Below, piece after piece: positions 7,748 to 16,263 of a stretch of DNA of 64,000 bases. The notes under the pieces were generated by a model. It was not told the DNA's origin. It saw nothing but the letters and a program-made list of their open reading frames with translations, and ran no database searches. The translations under genes and the position numbers were made by a program. The first letter of the stretch is position 1; the number at the start of each line of letters is the position of its first letter. This DNA comes from RYN-230 sp963723595. GTDB lineage: Bacteria; Actinomycetota; Actinomycetes; Streptosporangiales; Streptosporangiaceae. The stretch spans positions 248,001 through 312,000 of the forward strand of contig CAVRRQ010000014.1 in the NCBI GenBank assembly GCA_963723595.1, given 5' to 3'.

Positions 7748-9615
7748 GTGGGCCTGGAACAGGCGACCGGGCAGAACCGGGTAGACGCGACAGCGTGGGC
7801 GGTCATCGAGAGTGCCGCCGACGCTATCGTCGCGTTCTCTACCGACCGCAGTGTCCTGCTGTGGAACCCGGCCGCCGAGCGGATGTTCGGCTGGCCCGCC
7901 GGCGAGGTCATCGGCCTGGAGCCGCCGACCATTCCCGAGGAACTGCAGTCCGAGCACAACGCGGTGCTGGAGCGGGTGCGCAGTGGCGGCCAGATCTCGT
8001 TCGCGACCCGCCGGGCCTGCAAGGACGGCACCCTGATCGACCTGCGCATCGACATCAGCGCGCTGACCGGCCGCGACGGCGAGATGCTCGGCTGGGTGAA
8101 CGTCTGCCACCGCGACGGCGACGATGACGCGGCCAAGTACCAGATCGCGCAGCGCGCGCGGGTGATCCGCCGGCTCGGCGACGTGGTGGCCGACATGAAC
8201 GCCCAGCGGGACCTGGAAGCGGTGCTGGACCGGATCGCGGCCAGCCTGCGCGAGCTGACCACCGCCGACGCCGGCGGCTTCGTGCTGATCGAGGACGGCA
8301 AGCTGCGCCTGGTGAGCATGGACGGCCTGCCGGCCAGCCTGCGCGGCCGCGGCGCCGACCTGGAGACCAGCCTGGTCGGCAAGCTGATGCGATCCGGCCA
8401 GACCGTGATGATGGCCACCGGCGAATCCACTGACTTCGACGACCTGATCTGGTCCGCGCTGCCCGGCCTGCACACGATCGCGCTCAGCCTGTCGCACGTG
8501 GGCGGCCGGCCGTACGGTGCGCTCTACGCCCTGTACAGCGGGCGGGAGGTCGGCCACGTCGAGCTGGAACTGCTCGAGCTGATGGCCGGCCACGCCAGCG
8601 TCGCGCTGAGCAACGCGATGGCGTTCGAAGAGGTGGTCCGGCAGCGGGCCCATGAGCGCGCGGTCATCGACGCCAGCGCGGACGGCATCGCCGTGCTGGA
8701 CACCGACGGCCTCATCCGGCAGTGGAACCCGGCCGCGCACGAGCTCACCGGCCTGTCCGCCGAGGAGGTCACCGGCCGGCCGCCGCCGTTCCCGGTCCCG
8801 GAACCGGCCGACGGCAAGCTGACCCACCGCCTGCCCAACGGCCGCTGGCTCGATGTGCTCTGCAACGCGCTGGACGGGCGGGACGAGCGGGTCATCGACT
8901 TCCGCGACGTGACCGCGGCCAAGGAGCTGGAGGAGGCCAAGGACCTGTTCCTGGCCACCACGAGCCACGAGCTGCGCACCCCCATCACCGTGGTGCAGGG
9001 CTTCGCGAGCACGCTAGCGAGCCGGTGGGACAAGCTGACCGACCCGGAGCGGCGCGCGGCGGTGCAGACCATCGCCGACCGGGCCGGCTCCTGGGCCGGC
9101 TGGTGGAACAGCTGCTGCTCGGCTCGCGGGCGGGTGCGGACCAGCTGACCGTGACCAACGGGCCGTTCGACCTGGCCGCGCTGCTGCGCGGGACCGCGGT
9201 GGCGTTCCGTCCCCTGTCGGAGGCGCACACGCTGGCCGCGGACATCCCGGACAGCCTGCCGCACGCCTACGGCGACCCGATGGCCACCGACATCATCGTG
9301 GGCCAGCTGCTGGAGAACGCGTTCAAGTATTCCCCGGGCGGCGGCACGGTCACCGTGGCCGCCCGGCTCGACGGTGACTGGATCGAGGTCACGGTCGAGG
9401 ACGAGGGCATCGGCATTGCCCCCGGGGACCACGAGCGGATCTTCGAGCGGTTCGTCCAGGGTGAGACCGGCGACCGCCGCCGGTTCGGCGGCATCGGCCT
9501 CGGGCTCTACATCGTGCGCCAGCTGGCCCGGGCACAGGGCGGTGAGGTCGCGGCCTCCTCCCGCGCGGACGGCGGCACCCGCATGCTGCTCCAGCTGCGT
9601 CCCGCGTCTCGCTGA
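7748..9615 (+). CDS. PAS-GAF-PAS sensor histidine kinase (one gene, broken by a frameshift near 9088)
   Basis: About 620 codons. A first PAS domain (residues 1-125; AVIESAADAIVAF) is followed by a GAF domain (150-290), a second PAS domain (300-385; VIDASADGIAVLD) and a HisKA domain with the phospho-acceptor His407 in TTSHELRTPIT. The kinase ATPase domain then continues in another frame: the N box is LLENAFKYSPGG, and DEGIGIAP, IFERFVQGE and GIGLGLYIV are the G1, F and G2 boxes. The reading frame changes near 9085-9090, where one missing base converts GRLGRLVEQL into SWAGWW and a stop at 9148. No response regulator is adjacent, so it is an orphan, soluble kinase. The start is GTG. Confidence 0.85.
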
Positions 9616-9911
9616 CCCCCCGGCGCCCTCCCGCACCGCCCGCCCGCACGTGGGCGCACCGCCTGCACCGTGCGCACCGTGCGCACCGCCTGCACCGTGG
9701 GTCCCTCTGGCCCGCCGGGCAGATGTCCTCCCGCGCCCTGAACAGTGCGCGTCCCTCTGGCCAAGCCAACCGGGTGCAATCCGGAAAAGTGGTATGAATC
9801 TACGGTGCCTTCGCGGAGCGGACCTGCCTTGGCTCCCGGCCCGAGTCCCCGCCACTCCCGCCTTCCCGGCCCCATCACGGGGCGCGTGCCCGCGTTCCCT
9901 CTGGAGGATCC
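9616..9911. other. Intergenic region with GCACCGT-type repeats
   Basis: This 296-bp spacer carries short tandem CACCGTGCG/CACCGCCTG repeats at about 9657-9700. I see no gene in it. It presumably holds the promoter of the S53 protease. Confidence 0.5.
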
Positions 9912-11231
9912 ATGCCAGTAGTCGTGCTCCCGCGGTGGGCAGGAGCGCTCGCGGCCGCCGCCGGCCTGACCGTGGCCGGCCTGGCCACGGTGCCGGCCGC
10001 CGCGTCGTCTCACGCCGCCGCGTCCTCCCAGGCCGTTTCCTCGGGGCCGTCGGCAACTCCGAGGTTCGTCCACGCCTTTCACGCGGCCCGGCTGCCCAGC
10101 GGCTTCACCCAGGTCTGCCCGCAACCTTCCACGCCGGGCCTGATGCAGTGCTCCATCGTGGTGCATTCGGCGGCGTCTGCGGCGGCACCCGCTAGCCGGG
10201 CCGCCTCGGGGACCCTGTCGCCGGGCCAGCTGCAGGCCGCATACGGGCTGAGCCAGGCCGCCCAGGCGTCCAACAAGAGCACGATCGCGATCGTGGACGC
10301 TTACAACGACTGGCACGCCACTGGGGACCTGGCCACGTACCGGAGCTACTACGGGCTCCCGGCCTGCAAGATGTCCACCAAGTGCCTGCGCGTGGTCAAC
10401 CAGAAGGGCACGACCGCGTGGTTCCCGAAGGGCAACTCCGGCTGGGCCGAGGAGGAGTCGCTGGACCTGGACATGGTCTCCGCGATCTGCCCTAAGTGCA
10501 AGATCATTCTGGTCGAGGCGAACAGCACGTCGATCGGCGCCCTGAGCGCCGCCGAGGACACCGCGGTGCGGCTGGGGGCCAAATTCGTCTCCAACAGCTG
10601 GGACGGAGGCGAGTTCACCACCGAGGCCAGCTACGACAGTCACTTCGACCACCTGGGCGTGGCGATCACCGCGTCGGCGGGCGACTACGGGTACGGAACC
10701 CTGTATCCGGCGGTCTCGCCGTACGTGACCGCGGTCGGCGGGACCACGCTGTGGATGAAGGGCAAGACCCGGACCGAGGAGAAGGTCTGGAGCCAGGATG
10801 CCACCGACGGGACCGGCTCGGGATGCTCCTCATACCTGGAGCCCCAGCAGAGCTGGCAGTCCGCGTACAACAGCGACTGCGGGTACCGGATCGACAACGA
10901 CGTGGCGGCGGACGCCGACCCGCGGACCGGGCCGGCCGTCTACGACTCCTACCCCCCGTCCGGTGAGGGCCTGCCGAAGGGCTGGCAGCAGCTGGGCGGG
11001 ACCAGCGTCTCGGCCCCGATCATCGCGGCTGTGTACGCGCTGGCCAATCCGGGCGGCAAGCCTCCCACCGGAACCCTGGCGACCGAGTTCCCCTATCAGG
11101 CCTCCTCGGGCCTGCGCGATATCACGATCGGCTCGACCGCCAGCTGCGGCTCATACCTGTGCACCGCCGGGACCGGCTACGACGGCCCGACCGGGCTGGG
11201 CGTCCCCAGCGGCGTGAACGCCTTCAAGTAG
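9912..11231 (+). CDS. Secreted S53-family (sedolisin) serine peptidase
   Basis: A 439-residue exported protease. An N-terminal signal peptide (hydrophobic, Ala-rich, about 35 residues) precedes a short pro-region. The peptidase domain begins near SPGQLQAAYGL. The sedolisin catalytic residues are visible: Glu181 and Asp185 in WAEEESLDLDM, the oxyanion Asp in the ITASAGDYGY segment, and Ser365 in GGTSVSAP. The C-terminal DITIGS and GYDGPTGLG supply the usual calcium site. Sedolisins are acid-active endopeptidases or tripeptidyl peptidases. The pro-region is much shorter than in kumamolisin-type enzymes. The ATG follows CTGGAGGATCC, a good ribosome binding site. Confidence 0.9.
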   Translation: MPVVVLPRWAGALAAAAGLTVAGLATVPAAASSHAAASSQAVSSGPSATPRFVHAFHAARLPSGFTQVCPQPSTPGLMQCSIVVHSAASAAAPASRAASGTLSPGQLQAAYGLSQAAQASNKSTIAIVDAYNDWHATGDLATYRSYYGLPACKMSTKCLRVVNQKGTTAWFPKGNSGWAEEESLDLDMVSAICPKCKIILVEANSTSIGALSAAEDTAVRLGAKFVSNSWDGGEFTTEASYDSHFDHLGVAITASAGDYGYGTLYPAVSPYVTAVGGTTLWMKGKTRTEEKVWSQDATDGTGSGCSSYLEPQQSWQSAYNSDCGYRIDNDVAADADPRTGPAVYDSYPPSGEGLPKGWQQLGGTSVSAPIIAAVYALANPGGKPPTGTLATEFPYQASSGLRDITIGSTASCGSYLCTAGTGYDGPTGLGVPSGVNAFK

Positions 11232-11255
11232 TCGGGTCCGCAGACCGCACGCCAG

Positions 11256-11297
11256 GCTGAGGCGGGCCGCGTAGGGGACTACGCGGCCCGCCTCAGC
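11256..11297. terminator. Bidirectional terminator hairpin between the S53 protease and wzt
   Basis: A perfect 19-bp stem (arms 11256-11274 and 11279-11297) with a GGGA loop lies between two convergent genes. The minus-strand wzt stop codon is inside the right arm. There is no U tract, which is normal for high-GC actinobacteria. Confidence 0.85.
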
Positions 11298-12108
11298 TGC
11301 TGGACGAGGGGTAGTTGGCGGTCGCGGCGGCCTCGCGGAAGCGGGGCTGGCCGCCCGAGGCGACCAGGTACTCGTCGAGGATGCCCGGCACGTCCTCGCC
11401 GGCCTTGACGATCTGGCCCTTCTCCAGCCAGATGATCCGGTTGCAGGTCTCGGCGATCTCGGCCAGGTTGTGCGCGACCAGGAACACCGTGCCGGCCTGC
11501 GCGCGGAGCTCGTCGATGCGGGCGTGGCTCTTGCGCTGGAACTCGGCGTCGCCAGTGGCCAGCGCCTCGTCCACAAGCAGGATGTCGTGGCTCTTGGCCG
11601 AGGCGATCGCGAAGCGCAGCCGGGCGCCCATCCCGGTGGAGTAGGCCTTCATGGGCAGGTTGACGAAGTCACCCACCCCCGAGAACTCCACGATCCGGGG
11701 CTTGGCGTCCTTGGTCTCCTGGGTGGTCATGCCCATGGCCAGGCAGCCGAGGACCACGTTCCGCTCGCCGGTGAGGTCCTCGAGCAGCGCCGCGTTCACC
11801 CCGAGCAGCGCCCCATGCCCGTCGGTGTACACCGCGCCCTGCTCGGCGGGCAGCAGCCCGGCGATCGCGCGCAGCAGCGTCGACTTGCCTGAGCCGTTGC
11901 GCCCGATGACGCCGACCGCGTCGCCGCGGTAGGCCACGAAGGACATCCCGCGGATCGCGTGCACCTCGCGGATGGATGGGCGCCGCTGACGCTTGATGAG
12001 GCGGAGCAACGCGGTGGCCGCGGTGCCCTTGTCCGCGTTGCTGCCGTACACGCGGTAGACCACGTGCAGGTCGTCCACGACCACCATGGGGCGTTCAGCC
12101 ACGGCCAT
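11293..12108 (-). CDS. ABC transporter ATPase for cell-surface glycan export (Wzt/TagH/RfbE type)
   Basis: A 271-residue ATPase. It shows Walker A GVIGRNGSGKSTLL, a signature STGMGARLRFAIA, Walker B ILLVDEALATGD and the switch His in VAHNLAE. The STGM signature and the conserved GDAxFQ segment are typical of ATPases that export O-antigen, teichoic acid or mycobacterial galactan. There is no C-terminal glycan-binding extension, so export is probably not tied to a recognised terminal cap. It overlaps the permease gene by 14 nt and acts with it at the cytoplasmic membrane. Confidence 0.88.
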   Translation of the reverse strand: MAVAERPMVVVDDLHVVYRVYGSNADKGTAATALLRLIKRQRRPSIREVHAIRGMSFVAYRGDAVGVIGRNGSGKSTLLRAIAGLLPAEQGAVYTDGHGALLGVNAALLEDLTGERNVVLGCLAMGMTTQETKDAKPRIVEFSGVGDFVNLPMKAYSTGMGARLRFAIASAKSHDILLVDEALATGDAEFQRKSHARIDELRAQAGTVFLVAHNLAEIAETCNRIIWLEKGQIVKAGEDVPGILDEYLVASGGQPRFREAAATANYPSSSS

Positions 12109-13171
12109 ACCTCGCCTCCGCGCGCCAGAAGAAAAGGAAGCCGATGACAGCCGCTGCGACCGCCCAGAATATGCCCCACATCCACAGGGAGGTCTGGCTC
12201 ACCACCGCGTGACAGTAGGCGCTGTCGTACACGAAGTGCTTGTTGTTCAGGTGCGCGTAGTACAGGCTGCACATCAGCTTGCTGTAGGGCTTGGAGCCGG
12301 GCATCGCCTGCCGCTGCGACGCGAGCAGCGTGTTGCGGATCAGCGAGATGTACACCGCGGCCGGGTTGATCTGCAGCAGATAGGTGATCTTCGGGTGCGG
12401 CCGCAGGCTGGCCAGGGTCTGGATGCTGAACAGCACGCCCGAGACGTACATCCAGGTGCGGACCAGGAACGGCAGGAGCTGGCTGACATCGTCGATGCTC
12501 GCTCCCCAGCGGGCCAGGATCAGGCCGCCGCCGACGTTGAACAGCGATTGCAGGATCAGGGCGGGGATGATGAGCAGCCAGTACCAGGTGATCGGTTCGC
12601 CGGTGATCACCACGATGACGAACAGCACGGCGAAGGAGAGCATGAGCTGCTGCAGTTCGATCAGCACGTAGCCGAGCGGCAGGCAGGCGCGCGGGAAGTA
12701 CAGCGCTCTGATCAGCGGGAGCGTATCCCTGATCACCTGAGACGAGGTGATGAACGCTCGCTGCGTGAAGTTGAACACGAACACGCCGGTGACCAGGAAG
12801 GACAGGTAGTTCGGGACACCGCGGCTAGCGTGCAGCAGCACGCCGAAGATGAAAAAGTACACGCCCGCGTTGAGCAGCGGGGTGAGCACCTGCCACAGCT
12901 GGCCGAGCCGCGCCTCGGTGTACATGGCGATGTTCCGCGCGGTGGCGAAGCCAGTGATGAAGTGGCGCCGCTGCCACAGCTCGCCGGCGTAGCCCCGCAA
13001 CGGCGGCCGGACCGCGGTCTGCTTGAGCCCGTAGCGGAGGGCCAGATCACGCAGCGGCTCGTCGGGCAGCAGCGTGTTCTCCGGCTCGGCGGTCACGATG
13101 GCAGCGCTGTCGCCCCCCGCGACCGGCCCGCTCAGCCCGCCCGGTGCACTTACCCGGCCCTGTTTTGTCAC
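12095..13171 (-). CDS. ABC-2 type glycan exporter permease (Wzm/TagG/RfbD type)
   Basis: A 358-residue membrane protein with an N-terminal cytoplasmic segment (RHFITGFATARNIAMYTEARLGQLWQ region) and about six membrane helices. The conserved SLIRNTLL element precedes the last helices. This is the ABC-2 polysaccharide export architecture, and its partner ATPase is the next gene. I take the GTG at 13171 because the protein upstream of it in the same frame is basic, low-complexity and would run into the divergent regulator. The substrate is probably a lipid-linked cell-wall glycan, by analogy with RfbD/RfbE. Confidence 0.85.
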   Translation of the reverse strand: MTKQGRVSAPGGLSGPVAGGDSAAIVTAEPENTLLPDEPLRDLALRYGLKQTAVRPPLRGYAGELWQRRHFITGFATARNIAMYTEARLGQLWQVLTPLLNAGVYFFIFGVLLHASRGVPNYLSFLVTGVFVFNFTQRAFITSSQVIRDTLPLIRALYFPRACLPLGYVLIELQQLMLSFAVLFVIVVITGEPITWYWLLIIPALILQSLFNVGGGLILARWGASIDDVSQLLPFLVRTWMYVSGVLFSIQTLASLRPHPKITYLLQINPAAVYISLIRNTLLASQRQAMPGSKPYSKLMCSLYYAHLNNKHFVYDSAYCHAVVSQTSLWMWGIFWAVAAAVIGFLFFWRAEARYGRG

Positions 13172-13262
13172 GACCGTGAGCCTACGGCGCAATCGGGGTA
13201 CTGCGGGCCGGCTGCGGCCGATCCGGCGGCCCGCCAGGTCGCCCGCCAGGCGCCGGGTCCTG

Positions 13263-13324
13263 AGTTGTAGGGAGCAACTATCACGTTTGAAAACGTACCA
13301 GGCGGCCAGTTGTGCGGTACAACT
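13263..13324. promoter_or_regulatory. Three inverted repeats between wzm and the MarR gene
   Basis: AGTTG-N7-CAACT occurs twice, at 13263-13279 and 13308-13324, 45 bp apart. Between them lies a different repeat, ACGTTTGAAAACGT (13283-13296; arms ACGTTT/AAACGT). The right-hand copy ends 5 bp before the proposed MarR start. Two identical operators beside a divergent MarR gene suggest autoregulation and control of the exporter. Confidence 0.65.
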
Positions 13325-13329
13325 GTTAC

Positions 13330-13899
13330 GTGAACTTGTCGGCTGATGACGCGGAGCTGGTCCAGCTGCTCGGCCAGCTGCTCCGCGTGGTGAGCCCGGA
13401 AGGCGCAGGCCCAGGCAATGGGGAGCCGGGTTCCCGGGAGCCGGACCGCCCATCCGGCGACCCGGCGGAGCCCCCGATCCCGGCCCTGTCGGCGTCTGAG
13501 GCCCGGGCCCTGATCGAGCTGGTCGCCGCGCGCGGTATCGCCCAGGGGCAGCTCGGCACCCTGCTCGGGCTGGAAAAGAGCACGGTGAGCCGGCTGGCGG
13601 TCGGCCTGGAGCGCAAGGGATGGGTCCGGCGCGGCCGGGATGAGGCCAACCAGCGTTACATCCGGCTCTACCTCACCCCCGAAGGCAGCCGGGTCGCGGG
13701 GCGGGTGTGGAGCGCGTGGCAGACCCGGCAGGCCCGGATCCTGGCCGGGCTGACCGGCGAGGAGCGGGCCGGCCTGGCCTCGGGCCTGCGCGGCCTGATC
13801 CGCGGGCTGGCCGCGCAGGGCCTGGTGGCCGACATCCCGGCCGCCGCCGAGGACGATGCCCCTCAGGGTTCCGGGTCCGCCCCGGCCCGCCGCGGCTGA
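13330..13899 (+). CDS. MarR-family transcriptional regulator
   Basis: A 189-residue DNA-binding protein. After a Pro/Gly-rich insertion (about residues 25-55) a winged-helix domain is clear: LSASEARALIELV, GIAQGQLGTLLGLEKSTVSRL (helix-turn-helix), RKGWVRRGRDEANQRYIRLYLTPEG (wing). Such proteins are dimeric repressors relieved by small ligands. The GTG at 13330 is preferred over the GTG at 13312 because the latter would lie within the inverted repeat at 13308-13324. It is divergent from the glycan exporter, which it probably controls. Confidence 0.82.
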   Translation: MNLSADDAELVQLLGQLLRVVSPEGAGPGNGEPGSREPDRPSGDPAEPPIPALSASEARALIELVAARGIAQGQLGTLLGLEKSTVSRLAVGLERKGWVRRGRDEANQRYIRLYLTPEGSRVAGRVWSAWQTRQARILAGLTGEERAGLASGLRGLIRGLAAQGLVADIPAAAEDDAPQGSGSAPARRG

Positions 13900-13905
13900 C
13901 CCGGA

Positions 13906-15903
13906 TCAGCCGCCGGCCAGCGGCCGGGGCCCGTGCCCGGCCCGCGTCATGTCCCGGGCCGGGCGGTACACCAGCACGCCGTCGGCCTGGTAGGCCTCAC
14001 GGAAGCCGCTCAGCCGGAGCAGCCGCAGCAGGGCGGGTTCCCGGCGCCAGACCAGCACCCAGCCGATGTTCATCTGCCGCGCGCTGAGCTTGGCCGCCCG
14101 GAACTGTGCGCTCGTGTTCCGGTGCTTGCCGCCCTGGGCGTTGAGCAGGGCCGCGTAGAAGCCGCTTCCCTCGATTCCCTTCAGCGTGCCGGCCGGGATC
14201 CGCGAGATGAGCGCGTTGGCCAGTGGGTGCCCGTCCGCCGTGGCCAGCACCATCGACTCCGGCGCGAACCCGTCCCCGATCACGGGCAGGCCGCCCCGGA
14301 TGCCGAACGGGACGTCCACCACGATCGACTGGGTGTGCTGCGCGGCGATCGGGCCGTCCAGCGCGGGCAGGGAGGTGGGCATGCTGCCGATGCCCGGGTT
14401 CCCGGACCAGCCCGTCTCCAGGAGGGCCAGGACCAGCACCGGGATCACCCCAGCCCCGGTGTGCTTGCGGAGCCACTCCACCGCCGTTCCGGCCAGCAGC
14501 ACCATCGGAACCAGGGCCAGCTCGGTGAACCGGTTGGCCTCCCGGAAGGTGGAGAGCCCGGGGATCCGCGTGAACCAGGTGAACGGCATGATCATCGAGA
14601 GCCGGACCCCATGCACCACCGAGGCCAGCGGCACGTAGTGATGGCTGCCGACCCACGCCACCGAGCCCATCGACAGGACGACGCAGGCCACCCAGAGCAG
14701 GGCGAGCGAGCGCGCGTGGCGCCGCCGCCACGACACCACGATGCCGAACAGGGCCAGCGCGGTCAGCACGATGCCGAACGAGGCGATCACGATGCTGTAC
14801 GGGCCATGGTAGTAGTACCGGCTCACTGCGGTCAGGCCGTAGTCGGCCACCCGGGGCGACGGTGCGAACATTTCCTGCAGCGAGGCGCCCGAGAGCACGT
14901 AGTTCACGTCGAGCAGCCCTGGCCGGCTGGTGGGCGTCCGGCTGGCCGAGGCCTGCTGGAACATCACGATGAGCTGCGGGCTGGCCACGATCAGGCCGGT
15001 CACCGCGGCCAGGGCGGCGGCCCGCAGCCGGGCCGCCGAGGGGTGCCGGGCCAGCCACGGAACCAGGACCAGGCCCGCGACGATGGCCGCCAGCACCGCG
15101 GATTCCTGGTCGGTGAGGATGGCCGCGCCCATCACGACGCCCAGGATGATGGCCTGCTTCCGGCCAGGCCGGCGGGTGAGCCGCACCGCCGCCTCCAGCG
15201 CCATCGGGAGGAACAGCGCCCCGAGCGCCAGATTCAGCTCGTACCAGCTGCGCCAGGTGAGGATCGCGGACAGGCCGAAGAATCCGCCGGCGGTGATGGC
15301 GCCGAGCTGGGTAGGCAGCCAGAGCCGGGCCGCCCGGTACATCACGTAGCACAGCAGGCCCGGGCACAGGATGGAAAGCAGGTTGTAGGACAAGCTTGGC
15401 CCGAACGCCAGCGTGACGGGAGTCATCAGCAGGCCGGGCAGCGGCATCAGGGTGTGGTAGCCGAGATCCGAACCGACCGGGGCGGCCAGGTACCGGGTGG
15501 ACCACGGGCTGGACAGGTGCGTCACCTGGCGGGCCACCCACCAGAAATCCCAGACGTAGCTGCCGGCGTCCCGCAGCGACGGCAGTCGCCCGGCCAGGTA
15601 GGTAACCCGCGGCCAGGTGACCGCGAGCCCGGTGACCAGGTAACCGGCCAGCAGGAGCAGATGCGCGGCCAGCGGGTGCCGCCTGAATCGGGTGTGCCAC
15701 GGAGGGGGCGGGCCAGGGATGCCATCCGGGCCTGGTGCTGACTCGACTGGTGCTGTCCGCGGCAGCCCCGTTGCTCCGGCCGGTCCTGCGGCAGGGGGAC
15801 GTTCACCCGTCTCCGGGGCCAGGGACGTGAGTCCGTCCCGCCGCAGGGTCCTGATCTGACCGGAGGCCGGCTGGTCCGGCGGGTCCTCGCCCGCGTGGGC
15901 CAT
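13906..15903 (-). CDS. Polytopic membrane protein, GT-C-like (paralogue of the next gene)
   Basis: A 665-residue protein with a roughly 80-residue disordered N-terminus followed by about 11 membrane helices. The first loop after helix 1 carries conserved acidic/aromatic residues (LPSLRDAGSYVWDFWWVAR), and a C-terminal soluble domain ends in a Tyr/Arg-rich strand (VLVYRPAR). The topology and the acidic first loop resemble GT-C glycosyltransferases that use polyprenyl-phosphate sugars, but I see no motif fixing the donor. The ATG at 15903 follows GGGGTGACG. It shares much of its sequence with the gene at 16264-18339. Confidence 0.7.
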   Translation of the reverse strand: MAHAGEDPPDQPASGQIRTLRRDGLTSLAPETGERPPAAGPAGATGLPRTAPVESAPGPDGIPGPPPPWHTRFRRHPLAAHLLLLAGYLVTGLAVTWPRVTYLAGRLPSLRDAGSYVWDFWWVARQVTHLSSPWSTRYLAAPVGSDLGYHTLMPLPGLLMTPVTLAFGPSLSYNLLSILCPGLLCYVMYRAARLWLPTQLGAITAGGFFGLSAILTWRSWYELNLALGALFLPMALEAAVRLTRRPGRKQAIILGVVMGAAILTDQESAVLAAIVAGLVLVPWLARHPSAARLRAAALAAVTGLIVASPQLIVMFQQASASRTPTSRPGLLDVNYVLSGASLQEMFAPSPRVADYGLTAVSRYYYHGPYSIVIASFGIVLTALALFGIVVSWRRRHARSLALLWVACVVLSMGSVAWVGSHHYVPLASVVHGVRLSMIMPFTWFTRIPGLSTFREANRFTELALVPMVLLAGTAVEWLRKHTGAGVIPVLVLALLETGWSGNPGIGSMPTSLPALDGPIAAQHTQSIVVDVPFGIRGGLPVIGDGFAPESMVLATADGHPLANALISRIPAGTLKGIEGSGFYAALLNAQGGKHRNTSAQFRAAKLSARQMNIGWVLVWRREPALLRLLRLSGFREAYQADGVLVYRPARDMTRAGHGPRPLAGG

Positions 15904-16263
15904 CGTCACCCCGTTCTTGTTGTCCACCAACTAACCGTGCCGACGGATTGATTATGGGAGCATGCTGGCCAGGTAGAAGACCAATTGTGCTTACGAAGAT
16001 AGAAGAGATTTATTACGAAGCGAGAAAGTTCCGGTAAAGCGCGTGGAATAAGCAAGTAATCTTTACTAAATGCCCCATGTGTTGCGCTAACTGCAGTAAA
16101 AGTCCGGAATAGAACGCGGAAGGCGGGCCCCTACAGGGACCGCCGGGCTCGCGAGGGCCGGCCCCGGCGTTGAGCGGGCGAGGTGACTAGAGCTCACGAG
16201 GCCCGGGCCTGGGCATGGCGGTCAGCGGGCGGCAGGGCTCACCAGGGTCCGGGGCCGGGGGGG
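15904..16263. other. AT-richer spacer between the two GT-C-like paralogues
   Basis: This 360-bp stretch, particularly 15940-16110, is strikingly lower in GC than its surroundings and contains no ORF of note. It holds the upstream region of the 13906-15903 gene. Its composition suggests a promoter or protein-binding region, or foreign sequence. Confidence 0.5.

Noticed and set aside
7427..8968. 513-codon minus-strand frame across the GH12-like and kinase genes
   Set aside because: It spans two recognisable plus-strand genes and has no family features.
13933..15741. 602-codon plus-strand frame opposite the first GT-C-like gene
   Set aside because: The opposite strand encodes a clear polytopic membrane protein; the shadow protein is Gln/Arg/His-rich low complexity typical of GC-rich antisense frames.
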